NCBI GenBank assembly: GCA_026415615.1
Contig: JAOAGT010000004.1
Span: 62,001 to 126,000, forward strand
Length of the DNA stretch: 64,000 nucleotides
Direction: 5' to 3'
From: Thermoleophilia bacterium
GTDB lineage: Bacteria > Actinomycetota > Thermoleophilia > RBG-16-64-13
Shown: one piece after another, positions 46,528-54,294 of the stretch
How the letters are laid out: each line of letters begins with the position of its first letter
How positions within the stretch are numbered: the stretch's first letter is position 1
Notes under the pieces: generated by a model
Told to the model about the DNA's origin: nothing
Database searches by the model: none
What the model saw: only the letters and a program-made list of their open reading frames with translations
Translations under genes and position numbers: made by a program

Positions 46528-47595
46528 CTATTCTCTGGCCAGATAAGATTCTATTCCTTGGACTAGAGCAAGCGCTTCCCGTTCAATCACATCCTGGTCA
46601 ACCAGAGATCGACCCTCCTCCGGATGGCTCATGTAGCCGGGTTCCACCATCACGGACAGCGGCTTCACTTCCCGCAAGCAAGCATAATTTCGCCCGTGGG
46701 TGTGAAGATCCACTCGCCCCAGCCCGCGCACTAGCGCATCCACCAGATAGCCTGCCAGCCTCTTGCCTGCTGCGGAGCGATAGAAACGATTGGCGAAGAA
46801 ATACGTGGCCGCGCCCTGAGCCTTGGGACTCCAGTGCCAGCTGTGGTGAATGCACAGATGAATGTCAGGTTGCCAAGCGTTAGCCATTTCGGTTCGCTCA
46901 TAAAGCGGAATCGCGACATCCCTCTCACGAACCAAATAGACCTCTGCACCCTTTTGGCGGAGCAGCTGGGCAAGCCTCCGAGCAAGAGCCAGATTTATAT
47001 CCTTCTCCGGCGTGCCCAAAACTGCACCATGCCCCAAGTCTTGCCCGCCATGGGCTGGGTCAATGCTGATCCTCAGGTCTGGCAGTCGCCGCAAGGGAAC
47101 GTAGCCATTCATGCGATCGGGGATGATTACCCTGTTAGATCCCTCAGACTCCTTGTGTAAAAGACGGAGGCGTTCCAACGTACTTTCGCCCACAATGCCG
47201 TCTACGTTTAGCCCAGCGTTGCGCTGAAACTCGACAACGGCTTCTTCAAGAGCTGGGGTGAAGATCCCGTCGATGGGTCCGCAATCAAATCCGAACTCAT
47301 CTAGACGTCGCTGTAGATAAAGCACATCGTCGCCACGCATGTACGGAATGCGCAGATACAGCAACCGGTCGCCGGGCTTGAAACCAGCCTCCACCAGCTC
47401 GGTCCACGTATTCTCGTCAACAACTCCGTCAGCGTAAAGCAGACGCTGCTGCTGGAAAGCGCGCACTGCCTGCTCAGTATGCGGGCCAAACACGCCATCC
47501 GCGCCCTCGCGCCCCAGAAAATAGCCCAGGGCCGCAAGGCGCGTCTGGATGTCCACAACTTGCTTTCCTCTGTCGCCTCTTCTGACCGGTCGCAT
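46528..47595 (-). CDS. N-acetylmuramoyl-L-alanine amidase with two peptidoglycan-binding domains
   Basis: The 355 residues contain two PG-binding-1 repeats (about 1-70, with DIQTRLAALGYFLG, and about 78-150, with LQRRLDEFGFDCGPIDGIF). An Amidase-3 domain follows (about 170-350), with zinc ligands in ISIDPAHGGQ and the HLCIHHSWH region, and catalytic Glu in VEPGYMSHPEE. No signal peptide is seen, unusual for a wall enzyme; export by another route or after lysis is possible. The ATG is seven bases after a TATAAT and has no ribosome site, fitting a leaderless transcript. Confidence 0.85.
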   Translation of the reverse strand: MRPVRRGDRGKQVVDIQTRLAALGYFLGREGADGVFGPHTEQAVRAFQQQRLLYADGVVDENTWTELVEAGFKPGDRLLYLRIPYMRGDDVLYLQRRLDEFGFDCGPIDGIFTPALEEAVVEFQRNAGLNVDGIVGESTLERLRLLHKESEGSNRVIIPDRMNGYVPLRRLPDLRISIDPAHGGQDLGHGAVLGTPEKDINLALARRLAQLLRQKGAEVYLVRERDVAIPLYERTEMANAWQPDIHLCIHHSWHWSPKAQGAATYFFANRFYRSAAGKRLAGYLVDALVRGLGRVDLHTHGRNYACLREVKPLSVMVEPGYMSHPEEGRSLVDQDVIEREALALVQGIESYLARE

Positions 47596-47601
47596 TCTGT
47601 C

Positions 47602-47609
47602 ATTATACT
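47602..47609. promoter_or_regulatory. Symmetric overlapping -10 boxes, divergent promoter
   Basis: The plus strand reads ATTATACT. Leftward it gives TATAAT (47607-47602), followed six bases later by the amidase ATG. Rightward it gives TATACT (47604-47609), followed seven bases later by the CapA-like ATG. Both transcripts would begin on or next to their start codons. The two genes are separated by only 21 bases. Confidence 0.6.
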
Positions 47610-47616
47610 CAGGACG

Positions 47617-48978
47617 ATGGAGAGTTCTGGCCGACAGCAGGAGCTGCACCGCCTGAGACGCGATAACCGCGTCCTTGCCCTGTTGGCTTCTGTTGTATGG
47701 GCAGGTGCTGCCGCGCTTGGCTTGCTAAACGTATATGTTCATCCACCGACGATCGCTTCCTCTTTGATGCCGACAACGACAGCATCCTCGCTCCCGCCCA
47801 CCACTCCGTACAACGTAGGCAGTACTTTAGTCACCACCCCAGTCACTACCTCCTCCGAGAGCCAAAATCCTGCTGAAAGTCGAGATAACAGGGAGAAAAC
47901 CGACCAACCCGACCAGAACACCCAAACGGCGACAACCGAGGCCGTCGCCAAGACCACACTCGCCGCCAAGCCGCTACCCGACAAGGACACCCTGGACCCG
48001 CCCCCGCTCATCATCGCCGCTGGCGGGGATGTCCTGGGCGATCGCGGCGTCGGAGCATACATTGACCGGCGCGGCGGCCAAGCCGTTTTTGACTATGTTC
48101 GTCCGTTCCTGGAAACAGCACAGCTTGCCTTTGTCAACCTAGAGGGTCCCGTTTCGGATAAGGGCGCGCGCGCGAGCTGGAAAGAATACACATTTCGCGC
48201 GCGCCCCGCCTTGATTGACGGTCTCGTACATGCGGGGATCGACATGGTTAGCCTCGCCAACAACCATGCGCTTGATTGGGGACCCTCCGCACTGCTCGAC
48301 ACCTTTACCCGCCTTGAACAAGCCGGAATTTGCTACGCTGGCGCAGGCAAGGATGCCAAACAGGCTGCATCTCCTGCCATCCTAGTCACTCCCGCCGGGA
48401 CTGTAGCCTTTTTTGCCTTCACCAACATCCTGCCGGGAGGTTTTGCCGCCACCAAGAGCAGCCCCGGCGTCAATCCTTTGCTCACAGAGACAAAAGCGAT
48501 GCGGACCTCTATTGGCACGTGGCGCAAGAAGGTTGACTATGTCATCGTAAGCTTTCACTGGGGTACCGAGTACAAGTTTTCTCCTGACGCCCTGCAACAA
48601 CAGCTAGCCCATCAGGCCATCGACGCAGGAGCGGACCTTGTGTTGGGGCACCATCCGCATGTGATCCAAGGTCTCGAGGTCTACAAGGACCGGCTCATTG
48701 TCTACAGCCTGGGAGACTTTGTGTGGGACCACTACTCACGCGAGACAGGAGAGACTTTCGTGGTGCGCGCCCACATCCCCAAGACGGGTTTGCCCAGTGC
48801 TGAAATAGTGCCTGTGTATTTGGACGAGCAGACGGGCGTTCCGAAGCCCGTCGAAAACGACGCTGCCGAGCGCATACTGCACCGGCTACAAGTACTCTGC
48901 GCAGATCTTGGGCTAGAGCTGATGGTTAGCGGCAGTCGGGCGTGGGTCGGGCACAACCCTGCAGCGGCGGCCGAGTAG
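47617..48978 (+). CDS. CapA/PgsA-family metallophosphatase-fold protein
   Basis: The ATG at 47617 gives 453 residues. A membrane anchor or signal helix lies at about 20-42 (RVLALLASVVWAGAAALGLL). A Thr/Ser/Pro-rich linker (about 45-125) follows, then the CapA domain with GGDVLGDRGV, VNLEGP, SLANNHALDWG, FHWGTEYKF, LVLGHHPHVIQG and YSLGDFVWD. These motifs are those of a calcineurin-like metal site. The family includes the poly-gamma-glutamate synthesis protein PgsA/CapA, but the other cap genes are absent, so the role is unproven. Confidence 0.85.
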   Translation: MESSGRQQELHRLRRDNRVLALLASVVWAGAAALGLLNVYVHPPTIASSLMPTTTASSLPPTTPYNVGSTLVTTPVTTSSESQNPAESRDNREKTDQPDQNTQTATTEAVAKTTLAAKPLPDKDTLDPPPLIIAAGGDVLGDRGVGAYIDRRGGQAVFDYVRPFLETAQLAFVNLEGPVSDKGARASWKEYTFRARPALIDGLVHAGIDMVSLANNHALDWGPSALLDTFTRLEQAGICYAGAGKDAKQAASPAILVTPAGTVAFFAFTNILPGGFAATKSSPGVNPLLTETKAMRTSIGTWRKKVDYVIVSFHWGTEYKFSPDALQQQLAHQAIDAGADLVLGHHPHVIQGLEVYKDRLIVYSLGDFVWDHYSRETGETFVVRAHIPKTGLPSAEIVPVYLDEQTGVPKPVENDAAERILHRLQVLCADLGLELMVSGSRAWVGHNPAAAAE

Positions 48979-49021
48979 ACCGGTCTCCTCCGGCGGCCTC
49001 TTTGTCACCGCAGCCTCTCTG

Positions 49022-50323
49022 TCACGGTGCGGACCTTTCCCACGCTTGCAGCATCACTTTAAAGGCTCCGCCCAAGTCCGCGGGATCGAGAAGCGCCTGT
49101 AGGATGGTGGCGCGCCGGTCCGCTTCAAGAAACTCTAAAGCGGACCGGCGCGCCACTACCTCCCCCCCGTGCACCACCGAATCGCCGCGCAGGAACTCGG
49201 CCAACGTTACGCAGAAGAGCGTTTCGTATCCCAAAAGCCGCCCATGCACATCCAAGGCCCGAAAGTCTACATCCGCTGTCAAGTCCTGGCGCCCCACTCT
49301 GACGAGAATGTCTTCTACTCGCCGATGCCTAAAATAGCCGCGCAACGTCCGTCGGTAGGGTTGGGCTCGACATCCGGTCGTACAACTGCTCGCGGACTCG
49401 TTGTCCAATCCAAACCACTCCCCGTAATCAATGGTAAGAAGACAAACCCCTTGGGCTCCCTCGGTCAACTGAGCTAGAAGACGTCCAGCTGCAGGACGAA
49501 GCTCCACAAATCCATCGGTCGTAGCCCGCGAAAGCACTTTTCCCTCTAGGCAACCGAACAAGAGAGCAAGCTCAGTTCGGGCCTCTTCCGTCACCTCTCT
49601 CCACACCTCAGCAAACAAAGTCTCGCCCCGACCGTCGGCGGGTCCCTCCCGAGATGTGACCGTCTCCACAAACGCCTCTTCGACCACCGTCGCTTCTTCC
49701 CTAACGGCCGCCTCTCTCAACGCTGCCGAATCGGGCTCTTGCAGCTCCACTCGCACCAAGTGCACGGGGAGCGAGTCAATGAATTCGTTGGCTATTACTA
49801 ACCGAAGTTCCCCACCCGTCTTTCCCCGGCTGCCACTGCGCCCAGTGGCACCCCCTTGGTCAAGACAAGCTTCCTGAACGCTCGGAAACCACCGCACGCG
49901 CCATCCGCGGCTAACAGCTTCTGTTAGAGCTTTCCCCTGGCGTCTACGCAGAGTCTCGCTGATTTCCACCAGACGAAGGCCCACCCGGTCCTTAAGCTCC
50001 GGCCTCTCGTTCTCCCACATGGCGGTCAATGTACGGACCAGCGCACCCTCGCCCGGGCCGAGCTCGATCAGTGCAACTTCTTGGCCTTCATCTGCGGCAG
50101 CTACCATGCTCGCCAGCAGCTCGCCCCCCAAACGCGCCACCGCCTGACAAAACTCTGGAGAAAGCTGCGGAATTGTGCTGAAATCCCCGCGTGGACCCAC
50201 AAAGCTAGCATGCCGAGCGTAATAGCCCTCCGCGGGATGAGAAAGAGCAAGCTCCATAAAACGCGCCAGCGGCACCCTACCGCCTGCCGCCAAAATCTCT
50301 TGCTCTACTGACGACAACGCCAA
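49022..50323 (-). CDS. MidA/NDUFAF7-family SAM-dependent methyltransferase
   Basis: The 433 residues match the MidA (DUF185) family: PRGDFSTIPQLSPEFCQAV at the substrate loop, SAM motif ALIELGPGEGALVRTL, and FIDSLPVHLVRVE further on. YGEWFGLDN and TADVDFRAL lie in the C-terminal part. In mitochondria the relative NDUFAF7 methylates an arginine of complex I; bacterial substrates are unknown. The TTG start has GGAGG four bases upstream. Codons about 390-406 are written by a 19-bp-arm palindrome. Confidence 0.85.
   Translation of the reverse strand: MALSSVEQEILAAGGRVPLARFMELALSHPAEGYYARHASFVGPRGDFSTIPQLSPEFCQAVARLGGELLASMVAAADEGQEVALIELGPGEGALVRTLTAMWENERPELKDRVGLRLVEISETLRRRQGKALTEAVSRGWRVRWFPSVQEACLDQGGATGRSGSRGKTGGELRLVIANEFIDSLPVHLVRVELQEPDSAALREAAVREEATVVEEAFVETVTSREGPADGRGETLFAEVWREVTEEARTELALLFGCLEGKVLSRATTDGFVELRPAAGRLLAQLTEGAQGVCLLTIDYGEWFGLDNESASSCTTGCRAQPYRRTLRGYFRHRRVEDILVRVGRQDLTADVDFRALDVHGRLLGYETLFCVTLAEFLRGDSVVHGGEVVARRSALEFLEADRRATILQALLDPADLGGAFKVMLQAWERSAP
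49107..49156. repeat. Perfect 19-bp inverted repeat inside the MidA-type gene
   Basis: The arms 49107-49125 and 49138-49156 are exact reverse complements around a 12-base loop. The element lies in frame and encodes VARRSALEFLEADRRAT. There is no T-tract, so terminator function is unlikely. Confidence 0.9.
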
Positions 50324-50359
50324 CCTTCCTCCGAAGAGGCTCTTCGTTGGTCAATCTGC

Positions 50360-51331
50360 TTAGGTTGGATACTCAGACTTATCAAGCTGCGATGCGTTTG
50401 CTTGCTCAGTGCACCCTTCGGCGCAAGAACGCTTGCAGCTCTGATCACAAGGTTCGACATGGATGTGAACGCGCGATCCGGGTAACCGTTCCTTGATAGA
50501 CACTACTATGTCATCCGCAAGTGCGTGCGACTCAGCCACCGACATGTTTTCATCAACCACTACATGAAAGTCTATAAAACGGTTGGGACCAGCCTTGCGA
50601 GTCTGCAGGTGGTGAAAACTACGCACCTCAGGCCAATTCTGGCGCACAAAGTCGGCAATCCAGTTTGTGTCCTTTTCTGGAAGGCTTGAATCCACAAGAT
50701 CGCGCGCAGCTTCGCGGGTAAGATCAAACGCTGCTTTCATAATGAAAAGAGCTACCCCGATAGCTACTGCCGGATCGAGCCAGTGGATGTCGACCGCCGG
50801 AGCCACGAACGTCACAATCCAGACCACAAGCAGAGCTCCCATCACCCCAAGTGACGTATACACATCTGTCCTTAGGTGCAGCGCATCAGCGCGAAGAGCG
50901 ACCGAGTCTGCCTCTTTACCTACGCGAGACAGCCGCCTCGAAACCAGAGTGTTTACCACTGCAGAAATGAACATTACCCCAACTCCCCAGAAAGGCATAT
51001 CGAGCGGCTGCGGCTCGAGAAGCCTGCCCACTGCCTCGTAGATGATCCATCCTGCCGCCGCGAAGATAAGAAGCGCCTCTACCACTCCGGACACGTTTTC
51101 AAACTTGCCGTGACCGTAGGGATGGTCTTTGTCGGCCGCCCGCCCGGAAGCCCGCACGGCGAAAAAGGCAATGATTGCAGCGACTAGGTCCATAGCCGAG
51201 TGCGCTGCTTCCGATAGCACCGCCACCGAGCCGATCAACAGCCCGACGACCACTTTTAGAGCAATGAGAAGAGTGTTAGAAGCCACAGAAAGCGCGGCAG
51301 TGCTGGTTTTTTTGTCAGCTATCCCTAGCAA
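50360..51331 (-). CDS. Cation diffusion facilitator transporter with Cys-rich tail
   Basis: This proton-driven efflux carrier is probably for Zn, Fe or Mn. The chosen start is the TTG at 51331 (about 323 residues) with AAGGGG upstream; an open frame continues 20 codons further. It has six membrane helices, the metal-site signatures SEAAHSAMD and HLRTDVYTS, and a C-terminal cytoplasmic domain with HVHVEP. The last 30 residues carry CDQSCKRSCAEGC, four cysteines spaced every fourth residue. This looks like an added metal-binding tail. Confidence 0.85.
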   Translation of the reverse strand: MLGIADKKTSTAALSVASNTLLIALKVVVGLLIGSVAVLSEAAHSAMDLVAAIIAFFAVRASGRAADKDHPYGHGKFENVSGVVEALLIFAAAGWIIYEAVGRLLEPQPLDMPFWGVGVMFISAVVNTLVSRRLSRVGKEADSVALRADALHLRTDVYTSLGVMGALLVVWIVTFVAPAVDIHWLDPAVAIGVALFIMKAAFDLTREAARDLVDSSLPEKDTNWIADFVRQNWPEVRSFHHLQTRKAGPNRFIDFHVVVDENMSVAESHALADDIVVSIKERLPGSRVHIHVEPCDQSCKRSCAEGCTEQANASQLDKSEYPT

Positions 51332-51554
51332 ACTCACCCCTTCTACGCAAAAAGCTCTGCGAGACAATCCACGTCCCGCAGAGCCTCTCACACACTGCTC
51401 TACTGCTTATCCAGCCCGGCTACACCTTGCACTCCCCATGCCTAATACTTGGCGACTTCTGGGAAATCAAGGCTGCCTGATCGGGATGCCAAGTATAGCA
51501 TCCCTTAACGCACTCACAGCAAGCTTAGGTCACCCCAGGCACACTTGCAGTCCT

Positions 51555-52277
51555 TTACCTGACAAGATGTCCGTAGACAATCAGGTTCGACAGATAGTGG
51601 CCTGTCTTACGATTGAACTCACCAGTACAGGTGATGAGCCTAATAACCGGTTCCTTGGTGTTGTTCCAAATCCGTTCGATTGGCAGTTCGGTCTTTAACT
51701 CTTCTTCCTTAGAATCCATTACGAAGACCGCCACGTCTCCGTCCTCGCCGTAGACCATTATTTCATCGCCTGGATCCAGATCCTTGAGATGATAGAAGAC
51801 GTCGGGACCTTTCTTTGAATCCACGTGGGCCACGATGACTGCCGGACCGCTGGCCCCCGGAGCAGGACCCAGCTTATACCACCCCGCCAGACCAAACGGC
51901 GGAACCTCCATCGCACCGTTCTCTAGAAGCCCTACGGGGATAATCTCGGCATCAACTCGGATGGCCGGAATCACTATGCGTGCTGGCTCGGCAATCGGGT
52001 GGGTATAGATCGTGGTAGTCGTGCTAGGAGCAGTGGTGGAGCTAGACCCCGAAGACACTGGAGCAACATCGGTACTGGTGACACTCGCAGTGGTGGACAC
52101 TTCGGACGAAGATGTCTGTTGCCAGGTCATTGGCACTGTCTCCGGCGCCCCGACCCCATCAGCAATTACCACAACACCTACTGTGCCCAGCGCGACCGCT
52201 AGGCCCAAAAGGACGAGCGCCGCGAGTACCAAGTACTCGCGGCGCCTTGTTTTGCCAGGTTCAACCGGCGCACTCAT
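51555..52277 (-). CDS. Class E/F-like sortase
   Basis: This is a membrane-anchored transpeptidase that probably attaches a surface protein. The 240 residues have one N-terminal helix (about 15-40) and a Ser/Thr-rich linker (about 48-80). The sortase barrel has catalytic His in VIVAHVDS and Cys in IRLITCTGEF. The usual arginine after the Cys strand is not obvious; the sequence there is KTGHYLSNLIVYG. The gene lies 51 bases after the surface protein, its likely substrate. Its early codons (about 11-21) form a 13-bp-arm palindrome. Confidence 0.85.
   Translation of the reverse strand: MSAPVEPGKTRRREYLVLAALVLLGLAVALGTVGVVVIADGVGAPETVPMTWQQTSSSEVSTTASVTSTDVAPVSSGSSSTTAPSTTTTIYTHPIAEPARIVIPAIRVDAEIIPVGLLENGAMEVPPFGLAGWYKLGPAPGASGPAVIVAHVDSKKGPDVFYHLKDLDPGDEIMVYGEDGDVAVFVMDSKEEELKTELPIERIWNNTKEPVIRLITCTGEFNRKTGHYLSNLIVYGHLVR
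52217..52245. repeat. Perfect 13-bp inverted repeat in the 5' part of the sortase gene
   Basis: The arms 52217-52229 and 52233-52245 are exact with a 3-base loop, in codons about 11-21. In mRNA this would be a very stable hairpin about 30 bases after the start codon. Confidence 0.85.
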
Positions 52278-52328
52278 CGCCTAGTGTCGCCCCCTGGTCT
52301 CTTGCTCGCCCAAACTCCTCAGTTTTAC

Positions 52329-53147
52329 CTACTGACGCGTGCCCAGCCGAGCCTTAAGAGTGGAAGCCGTCAGGCCGATGCCAAGGGAAGCAGCAAGCAC
52401 GATCAAAGCCCACATGCCGCCGCCCATGCCAGCCGTACCGCCTCCACCCGCTTGCACCTGGCTAGCAGGCGGAGTAGTGGTCTCGCCGCCAGTAACCGGC
52501 GGGGCAGTGCTAGTCGTCTGCGGCACTGTCGTCTCGCCACCGGTCACAGGAGGTGCAGTAGTGACTGTTGTTTGCGGCTGGGTCGGAACTGTGGTCTCTC
52601 CGCCAACAGTGGTAGTGGTTTCTTCTTCAGTAGTGGTAGTGGTTTCTTCTTCAGTAGTGGTAGTGGTTTCTTCTTCAGTAGTGGTAGTGGTTTCTTGTGT
52701 AGTAGTAGTGGTAGTGGTTCCAGGCGAACCAAAGTTGAAACTAACGTGGCTAATTTGGGGTTGCTGGCCTCCTTCGTTATCTGGAGCCCTCAGGCCAGAA
52801 TCAGAGGAAACTCCAGACGAACCGTAGTCGTACTCGTAGTAGTTCGGTCCCCCTTTCACAGCCACTTCGGTAACAGGTACGTCTGAGCTAAAATCCACCC
52901 ACTTCTTATCAGCACTGAAAGTCACCTGCACGTACTTGCCCGGATGTCCAGGTATAGCATATGATCCGCTATTCGGCGGATCTATCTTCAGATCATACGT
53001 GTCCGGGGTGTTACCAGGGTGCGATGTAGGTGTCACAGACGCCGCCAGGGCTACAGCGGCAACACATAGAACGAGTACACCGGCCACAAGCCCGATGGCC
53101 ACCAGGACTCGAGGGTGCCTCCGGGACGCTTCTTTTATCTTCTTCAT
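52329..53147 (-). CDS. Secreted Thr/Glu-rich surface protein, probable sortase substrate
   Basis: I do not recognise the family. The ATG at 53147 follows GGAGG by six bases, giving 272 residues. A signal peptide covers about 1-37 (VLVAIGLVAGVLVLCVAAVALAA). A beta-rich domain (about 38-135) carries SHVSFNFGSPG near its end. A stalk of TTTTTEEE repeats comes next, then Pro/Thr/Gly repeats (PPVTGGETT), and a C-terminal helix (MWALIVLAASLGIGLTAS) with basic tail. No LPxTG or LAxTG motif is seen before the last helix; QAGGGGTAGMGGG is there instead. Confidence 0.75.
   Translation of the reverse strand: MKKIKEASRRHPRVLVAIGLVAGVLVLCVAAVALAASVTPTSHPGNTPDTYDLKIDPPNSGSYAIPGHPGKYVQVTFSADKKWVDFSSDVPVTEVAVKGGPNYYEYDYGSSGVSSDSGLRAPDNEGGQQPQISHVSFNFGSPGTTTTTTTQETTTTTEEETTTTTEEETTTTTEEETTTTVGGETTVPTQPQTTVTTAPPVTGGETTVPQTTSTAPPVTGGETTTPPASQVQAGGGGTAGMGGGMWALIVLAASLGIGLTASTLKARLGTRQ
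52608..52696 (-). repeat. 24-bp tandem repeat (TTTTTEEE units)
   Basis: Three exact 24-base copies (52608-52631, 52632-52655, 52656-52679) are followed by a partial fourth. They encode the Thr/Glu stalk of the surface protein. Copy number probably varies between strains. Confidence 0.9.
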
Positions 53148-53325
53148 AGGTCGCCTCCTTGCGAGCTTGAGCACTTTCCTCTTTGACAGTGTCCACACTG
53201 TCTCCGGGTCGGTCTCACCACTCGCTCACCCAAAGGGTAGGAGCCCCTGCGGCTCCCAGGCGACCGTTTCTTCCCTTTAGGGTCATAGCGCCCCGGCGGT
53301 TCACTAGCTTCTTAATATCATTCTA
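53148..53325 (-). promoter_or_regulatory. Structured leader and promoter of the surface-protein gene
   Basis: A TAGAAT (53325-53320) gives a leader of about 165 bases. It contains several hairpins: GGAGCC/GGCTCC at 53240-53256, ACCC/GGGT next to it, and an 18-base palindrome at 53185-53202. The leader segment GGTCGCCT (53265-53258) is exactly complementary to AGGCGACC (53156-53149), which covers the end of the Shine-Dalgarno GGAGG and its spacer. The same segment can instead pair with GACCG in the middle of the leader. I see no match to a known riboswitch class. Confidence 0.45.
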
Positions 53326-53587
53326 CCCCGATCCGGCAATTCGAACACACGCGCTTGTATTACCGCTATCGGGTCCACGCTAGCGAACCATCTAGTCGCG
53401 ATTGTACACCTATTTCACGGATAGCGCAAAATCGACGCCAAACCACTACTTAACCTGGCGTGAGGCGAATGCCCGGCCCGGTCGCAACCTGACAAGACTC
53501 GTTCTGCTCTTCCCTACACAGGCCCCCGGGCCGGGCCGGACAAATTGGGACCTTCCCTGTCCTCCGTAGGCAATCTAAGGCAGCCTA
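53326..53587. other. Gene-free stretch with a spaced GC inverted repeat
   Basis: No supported gene lies here. GCCCGGCCCGG (53471-53481) and CCGGGCCGGGC (53526-53536) are reverse complements 44 bases apart. This stretch separates the oxidase gene from the surface-protein promoter. No T-tract follows either arm. Confidence 0.6.
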
Positions 53588-53983
53588 TTAGAAAGTCACC
53601 GTCCTAGGTGGCGCATCAAAAGAACAGAAAGTAGCTACAGCGTCCTTCAAATACAGCACCTGCATGTTGTCGTCAGCAGCTGAGTATCTTCCCTTAAGCT
53701 GCGGGTAGGCTTCGAGCATCGCCTCTTTGGGCTCCAGTCTGTCGTCGTTTACGGCCACCGCCTGCACACGGAGCCAAGTCTTTTGCCCGTCAAACGCACA
53801 GATCTCAATCTTCGGGTTAGCTGCCATTTGCTTGGAGACGTCTTTGACTTTGCCGGTCTGGATGTATAGCTTGCCCTCGTACTCCAGGATCGTGCCAAAC
53901 GGCCGAACGCGCGGCTGATCCCCCTCTACGGTAGCAAGATAGTAGGTTCCGCACTTCTTGAGAAACTCGTACACTTCTTGCAC
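53588..53983 (-). CDS. Pyridoxamine 5'-phosphate oxidase-like flavin-binding protein
   Basis: This is a small split-barrel FMN-binding protein. GTG at 53983 is preferred because GGAGG lies six bases upstream; the ATG at 53989 directly abuts that site. The 131 residues contain TYYLATVEGDQPRVRPFGTILEYEGKL-type opening motifs and KLYIQTGKVKDVSKQM. Similar small proteins reduce cofactors or act as flavin reductases; a substrate cannot be named. It is monocistronic, with its own promoter at 54071-54098. Confidence 0.75.
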   Translation of the reverse strand: MQEVYEFLKKCGTYYLATVEGDQPRVRPFGTILEYEGKLYIQTGKVKDVSKQMAANPKIEICAFDGQKTWLRVQAVAVNDDRLEPKEAMLEAYPQLKGRYSAADDNMQVLYLKDAVATFCSFDAPPRTVTF

Positions 53984-53989
53984 AGTCAT

Positions 53990-54294
53990 CCTCCTTGGCC
54001 TCGACAGGGTCTTACCCGGAATAACGCGCCCTCAGAAAACAACGCGCCCTAAGCGACAAAAATCTGGTTAATCATAACCTGCCACAACAAGAAGACAACC
54101 ACCTGCCTCACTAATGACAGGGCAAGAAATGTCGCGACAAAAAATCACAACGGGCTACGAAAATCGCAACAAGGGATCGCCGAGAACACGCTATGGGCAA
54201 AGAACGGCCCGATTGAAAAGCTGCGCCGCTTCTGCTCTCCTGTCCCACACACCGCTGACGCAGCTGCCTAGCTGCTGGCCCAGCGAGGACAAGG
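53990..54294. other. Intergenic stretch between oxidase gene and tmRNA
   Basis: About 300 bases hold no convincing gene. The only element is the promoter-like pair at 54071-54098; elsewhere nothing is evident. Confidence 0.6.
54071..54098 (-). promoter_or_regulatory. Promoter-like elements for the oxidase gene
   Basis: The minus strand has TTGTCT (54098-54093), a 16-base spacer and TATGAT (54076-54071), about 88 bases before the oxidase start. Confidence 0.35.

Noticed and set aside
48162-48206. 11-bp inverted repeat of alternating GC in the CapA-like gene
   Set aside because: The arms are simple CG alternation separated by 23 bases, and the encoded segment (KEYTFRARPALID) looks like normal CapA sequence.
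52608-52696. Short direct repeats that might suggest a CRISPR array
   Set aside because: They are exact 24-base tandem units without spacers and encode an in-frame Thr/Glu stalk.
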